DNA of 64,000 nucleotides from Alviniconcha marisindica (GCA_018857735.1 JABMCL010000546.1:62001-126000); one strand, 5' to 3'; positions 29,301 to 50,520 are shown, counted from the stretch's first letter. Notes: generated by a model not told the origin, from the sequence alone. Numbers and translations are program-made.

Positions 29301-29624
29301 CCGGTGTCCAGACAACTTTATTAGTAGCTTATTACTAATATTAGTGTTACAGTGGATGATGGGACATGGTAATCACTCTCAAATGACCACTGGGCTTTAA
29401 TCCCGTAAAAAACCCTCCCCAGGAAGTACACAGAAGCTGAAAATATGTGAAGCGTGCGGCTACCTACTGTGCTACAAGGGGAGTCAATTTCAAAGGGCAG
29501 GGTGTCATTCTGTCAGTGTCAAGCTACCGTCAACGTCCCATGCCTCTCGATCAGTCTCTACCGCGCAATCCAACAAACGGGTACTTACGAGGCTGTTCCG
29601 CTTGTCTCCTCTCCTCTTGTCCAT
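339..29624 (-). CDS. DIAPH: Diaphanous-related formin, 5' part (8 coding exons, 277 aa, continues beyond base 1)
   Basis: Formins of this family nucleate and elongate unbranched actin filaments downstream of Rho GTPases; the N-terminal half read here is the regulatory half (GTPase binding and autoinhibition). Exons, in transcript order: 29589-29624, 26514-26702, 10685-10786, 10323-10450, 9619-9687, 5664-5727, 4244-4377, 339-447; they sum to 831 nt with consistent phases. Seen directly: FEQML followed by DDMNLTEEKKAPLR (residues 71-89), RVLESLRVSLTSKPVSW (about 138-153), WVIDFGEKGLNAIL, and YECVRCLKAYMNNK then FGLKQIL, all familiar DIAPH1/2/3 landmarks in the right order. The FH1, FH2 and DAD regions are not in the window. 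Intron 2 is 15.7 kb. It is probably a co-orthologue of DIAPH1-3; assignment to DIAPH3 rests only on the neighbour TDRD3. Confidence 0.95.
460..1140. repeat. Degenerate 32-bp minisatellite
   Basis: Repeats of roughly TCCATCACAAACACAG followed by TCAATACAGTTACATG, about 20 diverged copies in DIAPH intron 7, running up to the exon 8 acceptor at 447. Copies drift into (CA)n toward 1150-1230. Confidence 0.85.
1150..1232. repeat. (CA)n microsatellite
   Basis: Near-pure CA repeat interrupted by ATATAC, next to the 32-bp array. Confidence 0.9.
1308..1530. repeat. 21-bp minisatellite
   Basis: Units of about CACTTTATCCCACAGTGCA, some ten copies with small indels, in DIAPH intron 7. Confidence 0.85.
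1797..2030. repeat. Tandem duplication carrying (AC)n tracts
   Basis: The segment with TATAGTTATGAGGTTT and AAACTTCTG occurs at about 1889-1920 and 1997-2025, each preceded by an (AC)n tract. Confidence 0.75.
2640..3230. repeat. 62-64-bp minisatellite with two alternating unit types
   Basis: About nine copies of a unit containing TGTCACCTCTATGTCATGAT and TTTTAGCCTGGCTT. A shorter variant (TTTCATTTCTACGTCATGAC) alternates with the long one, so the array may have grown as multi-unit blocks. DIAPH intron 7. Confidence 0.88.
3231..4243. other. DIAPH intron 7, remainder
   Basis: Unique-looking AT-rich sequence. Short ORFs around 3474-3746 and 3862-4151 have no splice-site support or family resemblance. 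No further feature seen. Confidence 0.6.
4244..4377 (-). CDS. DIAPH: DIAPH coding exon 7 (DID)
   Basis: 134 nt, residues 197-240 plus a split Gly, reading FGLKQILDHEEALTILSRTV and then AVRLMAAMCLVPPN. It aligns with FGIKTML..EEGI..L.RA.DP of DIAPH1. Acceptor TTTTTACAG, donor GTAAGT. Confidence 0.96.
4610..4862. repeat. Tandem duplication of about 150 bp
   Basis: GCACACCAGCTTGCTT followed by GGAC..GATC.GTTTGGCC and TTTTGCACA..AT occurs at about 4622 and 4773, in DIAPH intron 6. Related GGATCC-bearing fragments continue to about 5000. Confidence 0.75.
5664..5727 (-). CDS. DIAPH: DIAPH coding exon 6 (DID)
   Basis: 64 nt; one base completes an Asn codon, then KTERRSTYECVRCLKAYMNN K. This equals the H..IRCLKAFMNNK segment of DIAPH proteins. 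Acceptor TTTTTTCCAG, donor GTGAGT. Confidence 0.95.
5728..7104. other. DIAPH intron 5, exon-6-proximal part
   Basis: AT-rich with a purine-rich GGAGGA stretch near 6700-6780 and a short (CA)n at 6095-6110. No exon or known repeat recognised. Confidence 0.6.
7105..7545. repeat. 73-93-bp tandem repeat
   Basis: Five copies of a unit with TGCAATGATAATTAGAT, AGTACTATAAC and AACAGAGTAATCAAAAAAGA; length varies through A/T homopolymers. DIAPH intron 5. Confidence 0.85.
7546..9618. other. DIAPH intron 5, remainder
   Basis: Mostly unique AT-rich sequence. The 79-codon ORF at 8161-8400 resembles nothing I know and lacks convincing splice sites. I see nothing else. Confidence 0.55.
9619..9687 (-). CDS. 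DIAPH: DIAPH coding exon 5 (DID)
   Basis: 69 nt; completes a split Ser codon, then WVIDFGEKGLNAILRNL and YCCD. It matches the SWV..FG.EGL..LL segment of DIAPH proteins. Donor GTACGT, phase 2. Confidence 0.94.
9955..10315. repeat. (TG)n/(GCATG)n mosaic followed by (CA)26
   Basis: TG- and GCATG-rich sequence at 9955-10240 switches to pure (CA)n at 10264-10315, so the strands change polarity around 10250. The (CA)n end touches the exon 4 donor, separated by only a few bases. Confidence 0.9.
10323..10450 (-). CDS. DIAPH: DIAPH coding exon 4 (start of DID)
   Basis: 128 nt, residues 110-152 (last codon split), reading PRGGELDSPQSFVQELRN then LRVLESLRVSLTSKPV. Acceptor CAACCTGCAG, donor GTAAGG. 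An uninterrupted (TG)n tract in transcript sense starts directly after the donor. Confidence 0.95.
10685..10786 (-). CDS. DIAPH: DIAPH coding exon 3 (GTPase-binding domain core)
   Basis: 34 codons, residues 76-109, starting DDMNLTEEKKAPLRARD, the most conserved stretch of the Rho-binding region in DIAPH proteins. Phase 0 on both sides, acceptor CATTTCAG. It is separated from exon 2 by the large repeat-filled intron. Confidence 0.96.
11100..11205. repeat. (CA)n tract
   Basis: Interrupted CACACA/TAAACACA repeat in DIAPH intron 2. Confidence 0.85.
11788..11985. repeat. 106-bp tandem duplication
   Basis: AGGTAAAATAGGGACTATGG through TTAGTTTTGCCCCCCAC appears at 11788 and 11894 almost without change, including CAGTGCCCATCTCACCCC. 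DIAPH intron 2. Confidence 0.85.
12000..13640. other. DIAPH intron 2, unassigned stretch
   Basis: Contains a short duplication near 12150-12220 (GATAAAAGCAAGGACACAA) and ORFs at 12389-12676 and 12768-13070 that I do not recognise. No splice-supported exon. Confidence 0.5.
13640..14065. repeat. Long (TG)n-rich tract
   Basis: About 420 bp of TG repeat broken by TTGTTG, GCGTGCATG and TCTATTTGTTTG. All frames stay open because TG repeats lack stops. Confidence 0.9.
14070..14945. other. CpG-richer stretch in DIAPH intron 2
   Basis: 14100-14460 has many CpGs (GCGCTC, CTCGCGTAGGCG, CACGGCGCC), unlike surrounding intron DNA. It could be an internal promoter or an old repeat; no exon is supported. 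Confidence 0.4.
14946..15009. repeat. (CA)31 microsatellite
   Basis: Pure CA repeat followed by a short (TA)n. Confidence 0.95.
15105..15295 (-). mobile_element. Tail-type SINE copy A with TSD
   Basis: Body GAGCTGTGTGAGA.TCGAGG, GTCCTAACGAGCC, CGTGGACGTAAAG, then TTGTCCCTAATATGTCAACT and a GATGAT-type tail. It is flanked by GTCTCCCGCCTGGTTT (15089-15104) and the same with one mismatch (15296-15311). Non-autonomous; the tRNA-like head is missing. Confidence 0.82.
15790..15980 (+). mobile_element. SINE copy B inside a (TA)n microsatellite
   Basis: (AT)n at 15790-15829 and 15925-15980 flank a 94-bp element (15831-15924) with GAGCTCAGGAGCTGTGTG, GTCCCTAATAAACC and GTGGACGTAAAGCAACAC. It was inserted into the microsatellite, so the TSD is hidden in the repeat. 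Confidence 0.8.
16130..16765. repeat. Minisatellite of about 85 bp
   Basis: About eight copies of GAGATGGGGAGAAGGGG, a G-rich variable block, then CGGTAAGTTTTTCTTGACAC and CCTAAGCTACTA. On the minus strand the TAGTAGCTTAGGGTGTC end repeats regularly. Confidence 0.88.
16800..17254. other. CpG-rich stretch before the stacked SINEs
   Basis: Dense CpGs (GCGCGGCGAGCG, CGCCGACGCGACCCG, GCACGGTTACGCG). The 160-codon ORF from 16932 runs into SINE copy C and is not conserved with anything I recognise. Confidence 0.4.
17266..17447 (+). mobile_element. Tail-type SINE copy C with TSD
   Basis: 182-bp headless element with GTTCAGGAGCTGTGTGAGAG, CGTCCTAACGAGCC, the second tail unit and a (TACC)n end. TTGTGACGACC is repeated exactly at 17255-17265 and 17448-17458. 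Confidence 0.88.
17461..17773 (+). mobile_element. Full-length tRNA-headed SINE copy D with TSD
   Basis: 313 bp. tRNA-like head at 17461-17536 with box A-like TGGCCTAGCGGT, box B-like GGTTCGATACC and a 7-bp acceptor pairing (GAGCCGG with TTCGGCTC, one G-T). Body follows with AGTGATCCTGGTGGTGACAG, then a single tail unit GTCCCTAATAAGCCGTACGG and TTACTTACT. TSD GTGACGACCTGT at 17449-17460 and 17774-17785. Confidence 0.88.
18373..18422. repeat. (GT)n microsatellite
   Basis: Pure GT repeat followed by a G run. Confidence 0.95.
18432..18490 (-). mobile_element. Tail-only SINE fragment F
   Basis: Reads GTCCCATATAAGCC, GGTTTCTGTGGACGTTAAGC and TTTACTTACC on the minus strand. It is only the tail unit; TSD unclear because of the G runs. 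Confidence 0.65.
18514..18880 (-). mobile_element. Longest SINE copy E: head-end, body and double tail
   Basis: On the minus strand: box B (CCGTTCGAATCCGCTTCGGC), the same body as copy D, then the copy-C module with two tail units and a (CAT)n end, about 367 bp. The 5' part of the head is missing. It shows that the D-type body and C-type tail belong to one family. Confidence 0.85.
19000..20460. other. DIAPH intron 2, between SINE groups
   Basis: Mostly unassigned. A TG/CG-rich tract lies at 19778-19850. No exon recognised. Confidence 0.5.
20473..20650 (+). mobile_element. Tail-type SINE copy G with TSD
   Basis: 178 bp, same layout as copy C, ending in CTACCTACCT. The exact TSD ATGAAGCATT lies at 20463-20472 and 20651-20660. 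The tail-derived satellite starts directly after it. Confidence 0.88.
20661..21745 (+). repeat. 63-bp satellite derived from the SINE tail
   Basis: About 15 copies of CCCGTCCCTAATAGTCC, TATGGTCTCTGTGGACGTAA and TGCAACACTGAATGCAACA. The unit is the SINE tail core plus a short link. Two subtypes (CTCTAACAG and CCCTGAAAG) partly alternate. Interrupted at 21425-21548. Confidence 0.88.
21425..21548 (+). mobile_element. 124-bp retroposed fragment inside the satellite
   Basis: Unrelated AT-rich insert ending GAATGAATAAAATTTTGTTT, with the exact repeat CAATGAATG at 21416-21424 and 21549-21557. The AATAAA near its end suggests the truncated 3' end of a LINE or transcript. Confidence 0.7.
21972..22010. 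repeat. (AC)n microsatellite
   Basis: Pure AC repeat. Confidence 0.93.
22340..22490. repeat. (TG)n-rich tract
   Basis: TG repeat with CGCGCACATG interruptions; DIAPH intron 2. Confidence 0.88.
22518..23310. repeat. Composite repeat with a minisatellite of about 32 bp
   Basis: CAGAGGTGGTGACTGTCTCT occurs at 22529 and 22640, then about 15 copies of GAAGGTCTCTGATTGAACAT plus TTACTGGAAGAA run from 22765 to 23225. A related module (GGTGGCAGTGAACCC) closes it. Confidence 0.82.
23558..23612. repeat. (TG)n microsatellite
   Basis: Pure TG repeat preceded by CT-rich and followed by G-rich DNA. Confidence 0.95.
23640..26266. other. DIAPH intron 2, exon-2-proximal part
   Basis: AT-rich and largely unique. 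It contains a C run at 25074-25101 and the small retroposon at 25676-25731. No exon seen. Confidence 0.6.
25676..25731 (-). mobile_element. 56-bp tail-only retroposon with 12-bp TSD
   Basis: On the minus strand it reads TAACTGTACCGGTTGACTGG, GCGTAAAACACCAACTTAC. Exact TSD CCAATACACCAA at 25664-25675 and 25732-25743. Same core layout as the SINE tail but a different subfamily. Confidence 0.8.
26268..26363. repeat. (TG)n then (TA)n microsatellite
   Basis: Compound repeat about 150 bp from DIAPH exon 2. Confidence 0.95.
26514..26702 (-). CDS. DIAPH: DIAPH coding exon 2 (basic N-terminus into GTPase-binding region)
   Basis: 63 codons, residues 13-75, from LDKMGAGFRL to NERFEQML. Acceptor is TTTCACTTACAG and donor GTAAGT, phase 0 at both ends. 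The FEQML end is the usual entry to the DIAPH GTPase-binding domain; the first half is lysine- and serine-rich and the middle is acidic. Confidence 0.93.
26703..29588. other. DIAPH intron 1
   Basis: AT-rich. A repeat of about 65 bp (AGCACAGGGTCA) recurs three times in 26825-26995. Short (CA)n/(GCAT)n at 27705-27755. The ORF at 28051-28504 lacks recognisable homology. Confidence 0.6.
29589..29624 (-). CDS. DIAPH: DIAPH coding exon 1 (start codon)
   Basis: Twelve codons, MDKRRGDKRNSL, with a strong start context (AAAACATGG) and donor GTAAGT. The phase-0 end joins exon 2 without a stop. It is a basic N-terminal tail, as in DIAPH proteins. An upstream untranslated exon cannot be excluded. Confidence 0.82.
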
Positions 29625-30211
29625 GTTTTGTTCAGATCTTTATCTCCTGACTCCAGCGGACGTCCTTATTTACAGCACATGTGTGTTGTTGACAGACGAC
29701 AGGAGCTCCTGGGACGGAATCACTCACCGTGGCCTGCTCAAATGACGAGCCTGGAGTTCGTCTGCTTTTGTTCCAGTAAAATTAAACACACCTATTACAC
29801 TGTCAACATGTGTTCATACAGATGCGTCCTAAGTTATGTAATCGGATACAAAGCGCTATGAAATTTTGAGGTAAAGTGTCCCATAAAGTGCATCTCACTA
29901 GTGGAAATCCGTTCCACTTCCCAGTTTAGTCATCCCTTTTCCGCCATTTTACACTCTCCTTTGAGGTCAGAGGTTGTCCAATCCAAGTAGTTGTAACAAC
30001 TGGGTGGCACCTGTGGCACTTTTCCTCAATAAATCTTATCTGTATAATACAATAGACAACCGGGATCAAAGTATATGCTACGTGGCATCTATATTATATT
30101 TGCTGATATTAATTTTCTGGCGTAACTAATATGTAAATATCTTCAGAGATTGTTTCTGCGGTAGTTATATCTCAAGGCCAATGGCAGGTGGTGTAACAAA
30201 GTGGAGGGAAG
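29625..30211. promoter_or_regulatory. Shared divergent promoter of DIAPH and TDRD3
   Basis: The 587 bp between the two start codons hold CCAAT boxes at 29978-29982 and 30178-30182, and YY1-like motifs facing outward at 29941-29950 (minus) and 30209-30218 (plus). No TATA box is placed convincingly. A bidirectional promoter is inferred from this layout, not measured; untranslated exons could move the true starts. Confidence 0.65.
29941..29950 (-). promoter_or_regulatory. YY1-like motif on the DIAPH side
   Basis: Reads AAAATGGCGG on the minus strand, about 320 bp upstream of the DIAPH ATG, oriented with DIAPH transcription. Its ATG opens only a five-codon upstream ORF (MAEKG, stop). Confidence 0.5.
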
Positions 30212-43977
<13,766 letters not shown>

Positions 43978-44483
43978 TTGGTGGTTGCGTGGTTTTTAAA
44001 ATAATTTAGATTGGGGTTTCCGCAGATCATGTGGGGTATCATTCAAAGAGACTGCTGAATTTTAACTTTGAAACCTCTGAGCTGTTGTTTTGTTTTGTTT
44101 TTGTCGCCCCTCCCTGTTGCATATTATTTGTCACCTGTTTGGTGTTTTGAAGGGTGTATTTGGAGACTGGGACGGTGACCCTTGTAGCATTTTAAGGGCT
44201 GTTGCTTCTGTTGTGTTCTGCTTGTAGGTGATGATGACGACTAGATCAGCCAGCATCAATAGCCAAATGATGGTGGCTGTTTAGACCAACTTGAACTAGC
44301 GTTTGTATTTAGGTGCAGTGACCACTAGGCCATCGCTAAGCTTTCCACATCAGCTCAGAATCCCGTGTGGCTGGGAGGTGGGAGTGTGCTGACAGTCAGC
44401 ACAGCTTTTCCATGCCTATCGCTGCTATTAAGGTACTGTTGAAGAGCATTGACACTCTTGTGCATTTGTGGGTGACTCGGCCA
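43978..44483 (+). other. TDRD3 3' UTR (start) and downstream
   Basis: Follows the TGA. No AATAAA signal is obvious near, so the end of the transcript is not placed. Confidence 0.5.
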
Positions 44484-44862
44484 GTTAGTTAGGCCTGGGA
44501 TTCTGACCCATTTTAACGATGTTCCACGGCCATTGTCCTGTCAACAAGTTGGTTAGGCCTGGGATTCTCACCTGTTTCAGCATATTCCACTGCCATTGAC
44601 CTGTCAGCAAGTTGGTTACGCCTGGGATTCTGACTTGTTTCAGCATGTTCCACTGCCATTGACCCGTCAGCAAGTTGGTTACGCCTGGGATTCTGACTTG
44701 TTTCAGCATGTTCCACTGCCATTGACCCATGAACAAGTTGGTTACGCCTGGGATTCTGACCCATTTTAATGATGTTCCACGGCCATTGTCCTGTCAACAA
44801 GTTGGTTACGCCTGGGATTCTGACCCATTTTAATGATGTTCCACTGCCATTGCCCCATACTT
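44484..44862. repeat. 63-bp minisatellite downstream of TDRD3
   Basis: Six copies of AGTTGGTTACGCCTGGGATT CTGAC, with either TTGTTTCAGCATGTTCCACT or CCATTTTAATGATGTTCCAC. Order A, B, B, B, A, A. It may lie in the 3' UTR. Confidence 0.92.
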
Positions 44863-45920
44863 CAATAGAAAGATTATTTCATGGGGGGGGGGGGGGGGGG
44901 GGGGGGGGATTATGATTGTTCCACCAAAACTGCTCGGATGCTGCAGCTCACCAGCACTGCTGTAGTCTTTGATGATCATCGCTTGAGATGCACAACATTG
45001 CACAGAAGAGTAAATTATTCTTTGTGATGCCCACACACCACTTGAGCTGCAGGTACAGATGAGTCCAGTGGTTGAAATCCCAGTTCTCAGCGCAGGTGAT
45101 AATTATTGGGGTTAACCCTCTTGTGTCAGCAGCATGTATAGAGTGATAGATGTAAATGTGTGTGTAAGGGTAAAGCGCAAATTTCGCCTGCATACAATGT
45201 GTAATAGTAGATGGAATCTCAGTTCTATGAGTTTGGTAGGCGACACCACTGCCTTCTTCCTAAGGGTTAGTGAAGAAATGCGTTGATCACATGTACTTAA
45301 CTGTTTATATGTATATTTATTTATTTTCATATATATACTGCATCATGTCAGTTATTTGAAAACCCAGTCATAGATACAGTTACCCAATTTTGTTAGTTAT
45401 AATAGATTGATGGGATTTAGAATATTACAGTGTGTTGGAACAGAACGAATTGAAGTGAAATCAGATATTGCCGTGGGTTGGTGTGAGTAAACAGTTGAAC
45501 CGCACAACTTAGTACCTGATTATTCCTTAGTACCTGATTGTTTAGTACCTGGTTATTTGTTTAGTTTTTCCACACTATATGACTAAGCTTTGTTGATATT
45601 TGACATGCAAGTGCCTCCGGTGTCTGTCCAATATGCAGTGTTTAGAAACCTGTGTTGCCATGGTAAATGCTTGAATAGATACAGTGCTTTAGCAGACCTT
45701 TTAAGTCTCCATGAACTAGTTATTGTACTTACAAGCTAGTTCTATGCAGAGCGGGACTCTCTTGTATTGCATAGAGAGTTCTTCATTCTGCTTGAAACGG
45801 CATGAATCAGAAATGCCCGCTGCACTCTTTGTGTGGGGTTTGAATGCTGGTCTCTGATAAGGAGGTGTGATTCTGGTGGTCCTGCAGCTTTGTCTTCAGG
45901 GAGTCTTCTGTCCAGTGTAG
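44863..45920. other. Gene-free stretch
   Basis: Starts with a G run (44883-44908), then unremarkable AT-rich sequence. No gene recognised. Confidence 0.55.
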
Positions 45921-45924
45921 GCCT

Positions 45925-46225
45925 ACAAAGTATCAGACTGTTAGGCACACACAGCGCATACGCAGTGCATATTCACACTCTGCTCCTGCCCCTCCACCCC
46001 CCCACCCCCAGGACTACAGAGTATCAAGCACACAGTGAATACACAATGCACATGCATATTCACATTGCGCCCCTCCCCCCCCCCCCCCCCCCCTTCTCAA
46101 CACCCCCTCCCCCCCCCCCACCCCCCCCCCCCCCCCCCCCCTCCTGACTACAAAGTATCAGGCACACAGTGGCATACACAATGCATAGTCACATGCCCCC
46201 CCCCCCCCCCCCACCCCCTACCCCC

Positions 46226-46264
<39 letters not shown>

Positions 46265-46391
46265 ACCGTACTACAAAGTATCAGGCACACAATGCATACA
46301 CACACACACGCCGCCCCCCCCCCCCACCCCCAAGCCCCATACCCCCACCCCGCACCCCTCCAAAGAGCACACTGTTCCCTTATCACACTGT

Positions 46392-46425
<34 letters not shown>

Positions 46426-46655
46426 CACCCCCGACCCTCCACCAAACTTTCCATCATAACTAAATACATGAATCAAATGAATCGAGCATGCAGCCAGATT
46501 TGAGGTTAGACAGAAGAGGTTTGATCAACCTGTGGTGGTCTCCTGTGTGCTTGACGGGGTATTAAAACTCAGCTCCCCCCCCCCCCCCCCCCACCCCCCC
46601 CCCTCCCCCCCCCCCCCCCCCCCCCCGGACCCCCCCCCCCCCCCCCCCCCCACAC
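45925..46655. repeat. Poly(C) block with repeated CAAAGTATCAGGCACACA units
   Basis: About four copies of ACTACAAAGTATCAGGCACA plus CA.TGCATA..CACA are separated by C runs of 15 to about 60 bases; further C runs at 46577-46650. Run lengths are unlikely to be exact. Confidence 0.85.
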
Positions 46656-46659
46656 ACAC

Positions 46660-47540
46660 ACAGAGGATCCCATCCACATAACACAGTGCATAGTGACACT
46701 CTCCTACACACACAAACATGGAATTCAGTGCACACAGACGCATCCAAAAAAATTTGTTTTTTTACATGACCACACACACTAATATAAAAATTTGACATTG
46801 CCAAAACCAATAGCCATCATAACAAGACCGACATCAGCACAAACACAACAGCATTATTTGTTGTACCATTCTTCAGATCTTGTCCCATGTGGATTATGCA
46901 GAAACAGATCATCAGATCATTCAAGGCAGTCTTGTCCAAACTAAGCGTTAGGTGCTCTTAGTTGCCTCCCCACAGGGTGTGTCAGAGACGAACAGGGAAG
47001 ACAGTACCACCAGAATGAGTAAATTGAGGAAACACCTTACTCTTAGTTTAATGTTCTAATTTCACAGTCTTATGGGCATGGAATTATTGTACATATAATA
47101 GGATTAGGGCAGTATTTTGAGAGGATCAAAATACATTTAGTTCTAGAGTGTTTTGCTCTAATTGCCAAGCTAAAATCTCTTATCGCCAGTTTTGAGTGAA
47201 ATTGATCATTTTGCTCAGAAGTTTAAGGCTTTATGTACACAAAACTGGTGTTATTAGTATCAGAGCAATAGGGTTCATGACATTTCTTCTGTGTGAATCA
47301 AAAAAAAAGGCGCTATTTGTTAAAATATTTCCTCACTGGCATTAAAACTGAAATACAGACATGGTGTGATTTGTCATTATTTATTTGTTGGTCTGTTTTT
47401 TTAGTTTAAAAACTGTGAACCTCTGTTCATCGTTTCTGTGTCGATACATGAGCATGAGTGAAGGAAGCAAATGTTGCACTTCAAAGGTCTTCCATTAGGG
47501 GTGGCCATAACCGTTTTGTTTATCCAGGCTGGAGCAAAGG
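46660..47540. other. Gene-free stretch
   Basis: AT-rich, nothing recognised. Confidence 0.55.
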
Positions 47541-47544
47541 AGGG

Positions 47545-47722
47545 ATACAGGCACCCATCACCACACTGTATACAGACACCCATCGCCACACTGTATACAG
47601 ACACCCATCACCACACTGTATACAAACACCCATCACCACACTGTATACAGACATCCATCCCCACACTGTATACAGGCACCATCACCACACTGTATACAGA
47701 CACCCATCACCACACTGTCACC
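47545..47722. repeat. 25-26-bp minisatellite
   Basis: Seven copies of CACCCATCACCACACTGTAT ACAGA. Confidence 0.92.
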
Positions 47723-47916
47723 AGTCCACGCAAGCTAGTCAGTATCAGTGACGTCATGAACACAGCCCCACGGTATGTGCGTTTCCGTGTCGCTGGCCGT
47801 TAGGCCTTCTCTTTTACTAATCTAAAGGCCGACAATGGATCTTTAACGTGCGCAACGAGCTTTTGTGCTGTGCCCGTGAAGGGTAGAGATGAGATTAGTC
47901 CACCTGCGGATCTATA

Positions 47917-48094
47917 GAGTTCAGGAGCTGTGTGAAAGTCGAGGTTGCTGTCCTGGGCTCCCCGCCCCAATGAGCCTTACGGTTTCTGTGGACGTAAAGC
48001 AACACTGAACCATGCACACGCATTGGTCACAGTTTGTCCCTAATATGTCAGCCCGACATCCGAGGATATTTAGCTCCACATCATCATCATCATC
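47917..48094 (+). mobile_element. Tail-type SINE copy H with TSD
   Basis: Same layout as copies C and G with a (CAT)n end. Exact TSD GGATCTATA at 47908-47916 and 48095-48103. Confidence 0.86.
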
Positions 48095-48430
48095 ATTGGA
48101 TCTATACCAGGGTGGTGCTGGGTCGTCTTGGCTATACTGGGGCATTCACTCGTAGAACTCGGCAGCACGCTAGGGGTCCGGTTAAAAAATCGTCGTCTAT
48201 TATTTACAGTTAAAACTTGGCTGCAGATAAAAAGCCTTCCAGGGCTATGTCGGTGGGCTGCACAACATGTAATGTGTACAAACGGAACACAATACGGGGT
48301 ATGCACAGTTAAAAACGTCGAAGACGCAAATGGTCGTTTAAAAACGCTTGCAATAAAAACGGGGCCTGCGGTCAGGCCGATAAAACGCTTGGGTATGTAC
48401 GCATACACCATGCAGCGCTGGTTGTTGTTG

Positions 48431-48652
48431 TTCAAGTGTTGCTTTACGTACACAGAAACCGTAAGGACTATTCGGGACGGGGGCCCAGGACGGCCATCTC
48501 GACTTTCACACAGCTCCTGAGCTCTGATGTAGCGCTAGTTCCGTTCAATGTTGTTTTACGTCCACAGAAACCGTAAGGACTATTAGGGACGGGGAGCCCA
48601 GGACGGCCATCTCGACTTCCACACAGCTCCTGAGCTCTGATGTAGCGCTATT
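48431..48652 (-). mobile_element. Two tandem short SINE copies (I and J)
   Basis: Copies at about 48433-48536 and 48546-48652, period about 114 bp, each with AGCTCAGGAGCTGTGTG, GTCCC(G/T)AATAGTCC and the ACGTAAA core. Tandem arrangement in the same orientation suggests local duplication or repeated insertion. Confidence 0.8.
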
Positions 48653-49104
48653 CTCCGCTCTCGGTTTATAGTCTCACCAGAAGGACTTTTGTAGAGTCTG
48701 CACAGAATTGGATTCCGGAGAAACCTTAGCCAGGCGGGTGCAAAGCGTAGCACGTACGTTACGGTCACCCACCCAGTTGGTGAACACGCTCGATCGTGAT
48801 GGCTTTCGAGAGTGAGTACTCCTTTTTTCAGTGTTTGTTTGTTTGTTTGTTTACGCCCCTGAATCTCCTGCGTGTTTGCGAAGAAAGAGCGGAACGTACA
48901 CATACTATTAGTAACTTGTGAATAAGTTGTTGTAGTATATCATAATGTAATAGTTATGTATTAAAACAGACTGGTGACAATGTGGTGATGGGTACGGGTG
49001 CCTGTACCCTTCCTTTGCCCCGGCCTGGGAATGGGATTTCGGTCCACACAGTTCAGTCTCTATCAGTGACGTCATGAACAAAGCCCGACTGTGAGCCAGA
49101 ATTG

Positions 49105-49210
49105 TTCAATACGTCACGAGGCAACTCTGTGTCGGGGGGTGGGGGTGGGGGGTGGCTTTACATTGTTCAAGAGCGAACAAACATGGCTGAGCTGTTGGAA
49201 GCTCTTATTA

Positions 49211-49282
<72 letters not shown>

Positions 49283-49709
49283 GTGTCTCTGTCTCTCTGT
49301 GTCTCTCTGTCTCTGTCTCTGTCTCTCTTCTTTTCTTTTCTTGTAGTGTGGAACTGTTACAGGCGTAAGGTTGGTCTATAGCAGTTTTGCCCACGCCCCC
49401 ACACACCCACAAACACACACACACACCACTTCAGTGACTGCATCAAGATCGCTGTCAGTGTCACTGTTCAATACGTTTCACGAGGGCAACTCTGTGTCGG
49501 GAGGGTGGGGGTGGGGGTGGGCTTCTTTTTTTATGTGTAATGGTCATTATTGCTCTTGTTGGAAGCTCTTTTTCCTTTATCTCCTTCTGTCATTCTCTCT
49601 ACTTCTCTCTCTCTCTCCCTCTCTCATCTCTTCTATCCTCTCTCTCTCTCTCTCTGTGTCGGTCTCTCTGTCTTCGGTGTCTGTCTCTCTCTCTCTCTCT
49701 ATCCCTCTC

Positions 49710-49756
<47 letters not shown>

Positions 49757-49812
49757 TTTCTTTTCTTGTAGTGTGGAACTGTTACAGGCGTAAGGTTGGT
49801 CTATAGCAGTTT
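49105..49812. repeat. Tandem duplication of about 370 bp around (CT)n tracts
   Basis: TTCAATACGTCACGAG, GCAACTCTGTGTCGGG, GTTGGAAGCTCTT, a long (CT)n tract, then CTTTTCTTGTAGTGTGGAAC and GGCGTAAGGTTGGTCTATAG, all present twice (49105-49390 and 49467-49812). Confidence 0.88.
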
Positions 49813-50039
49813 TGCCCTCTGCCCTCCACACACACACACACACACACACCCAGCCCCCAGTCCCCCCAACCACCCCCCAACCTCTTTCCCTTATCCCCCA
49901 CTTCTGGGATATCGGTCTCAGCCAGTACTTAATTTATTTTTATTTTTATATAGGGTCGGACAGTGGATTTTCACGCCGGGAAGGTTATGGTCTTACAGTC
50001 TCGCTAGCTACGCTTGACGGGGGATTTTGAAGGTTCCTC

Positions 50040-50520
50040 AGTCTCCTTTACTCGCCCTTTTATGACTTTGACCCGTGAGAGTTTTCTTTCACTTGTTTTT
50101 GTGGCAGTTGTTCTCTCTCTGCCTCTGTCTGTCTCAGTCTGTCGCTCTCTCTCGACTTCAGGTTTCTTTGTCCTTTACGGATGCCCTTTTATGCCTTTGA
50201 CCCGAAAGAGATTACATGGTCTAGCTACCGTGTCTTTTCTTTCGCTTGTGAGGCAGTTGTTTCCACTGTCTGTCTGACTGTCTGTGTCTCTCTGTCTCTG
50301 TCTCTCTCTGTCTCTGTTGCTGTCTCTGCCTGCCTGTCTGTCTCTGTCTCTGCGTGCCTGTCTGTCACTGTCTCTGTCTCTCTCTCCCTTCCTCCCTCTC
50401 TCTGTGCCTTCCTCCCTCCCTCTCTCTGTGTCTGTCTCTCTCTCTCTCCCTCTCCCCCCTCCCTCCTCCCCCCCCCCCCTCTCTTCTCTCTCTCTCTTGC
50501 AGCTTAGCAAGGACTGGTTG
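50040..50520. repeat. (CT)n/(CTGT)n-rich tract with short duplication
   Basis: CCCTTTTATG.CTTTGACCCG occurs at 50056 and 50186; the rest is pyrimidine-rich CTCTGTCTC sequence. Confidence 0.8.

Noticed and set aside
46035..46463. Proline-rich ORF over the poly(C) block
   Set aside because: It is the translation of C runs whose length is uncertain.
48128..48520. 130-codon ORF near SINE copies H and I
   Set aside because: Ends in translated SINE tail sequence; no conserved domain.
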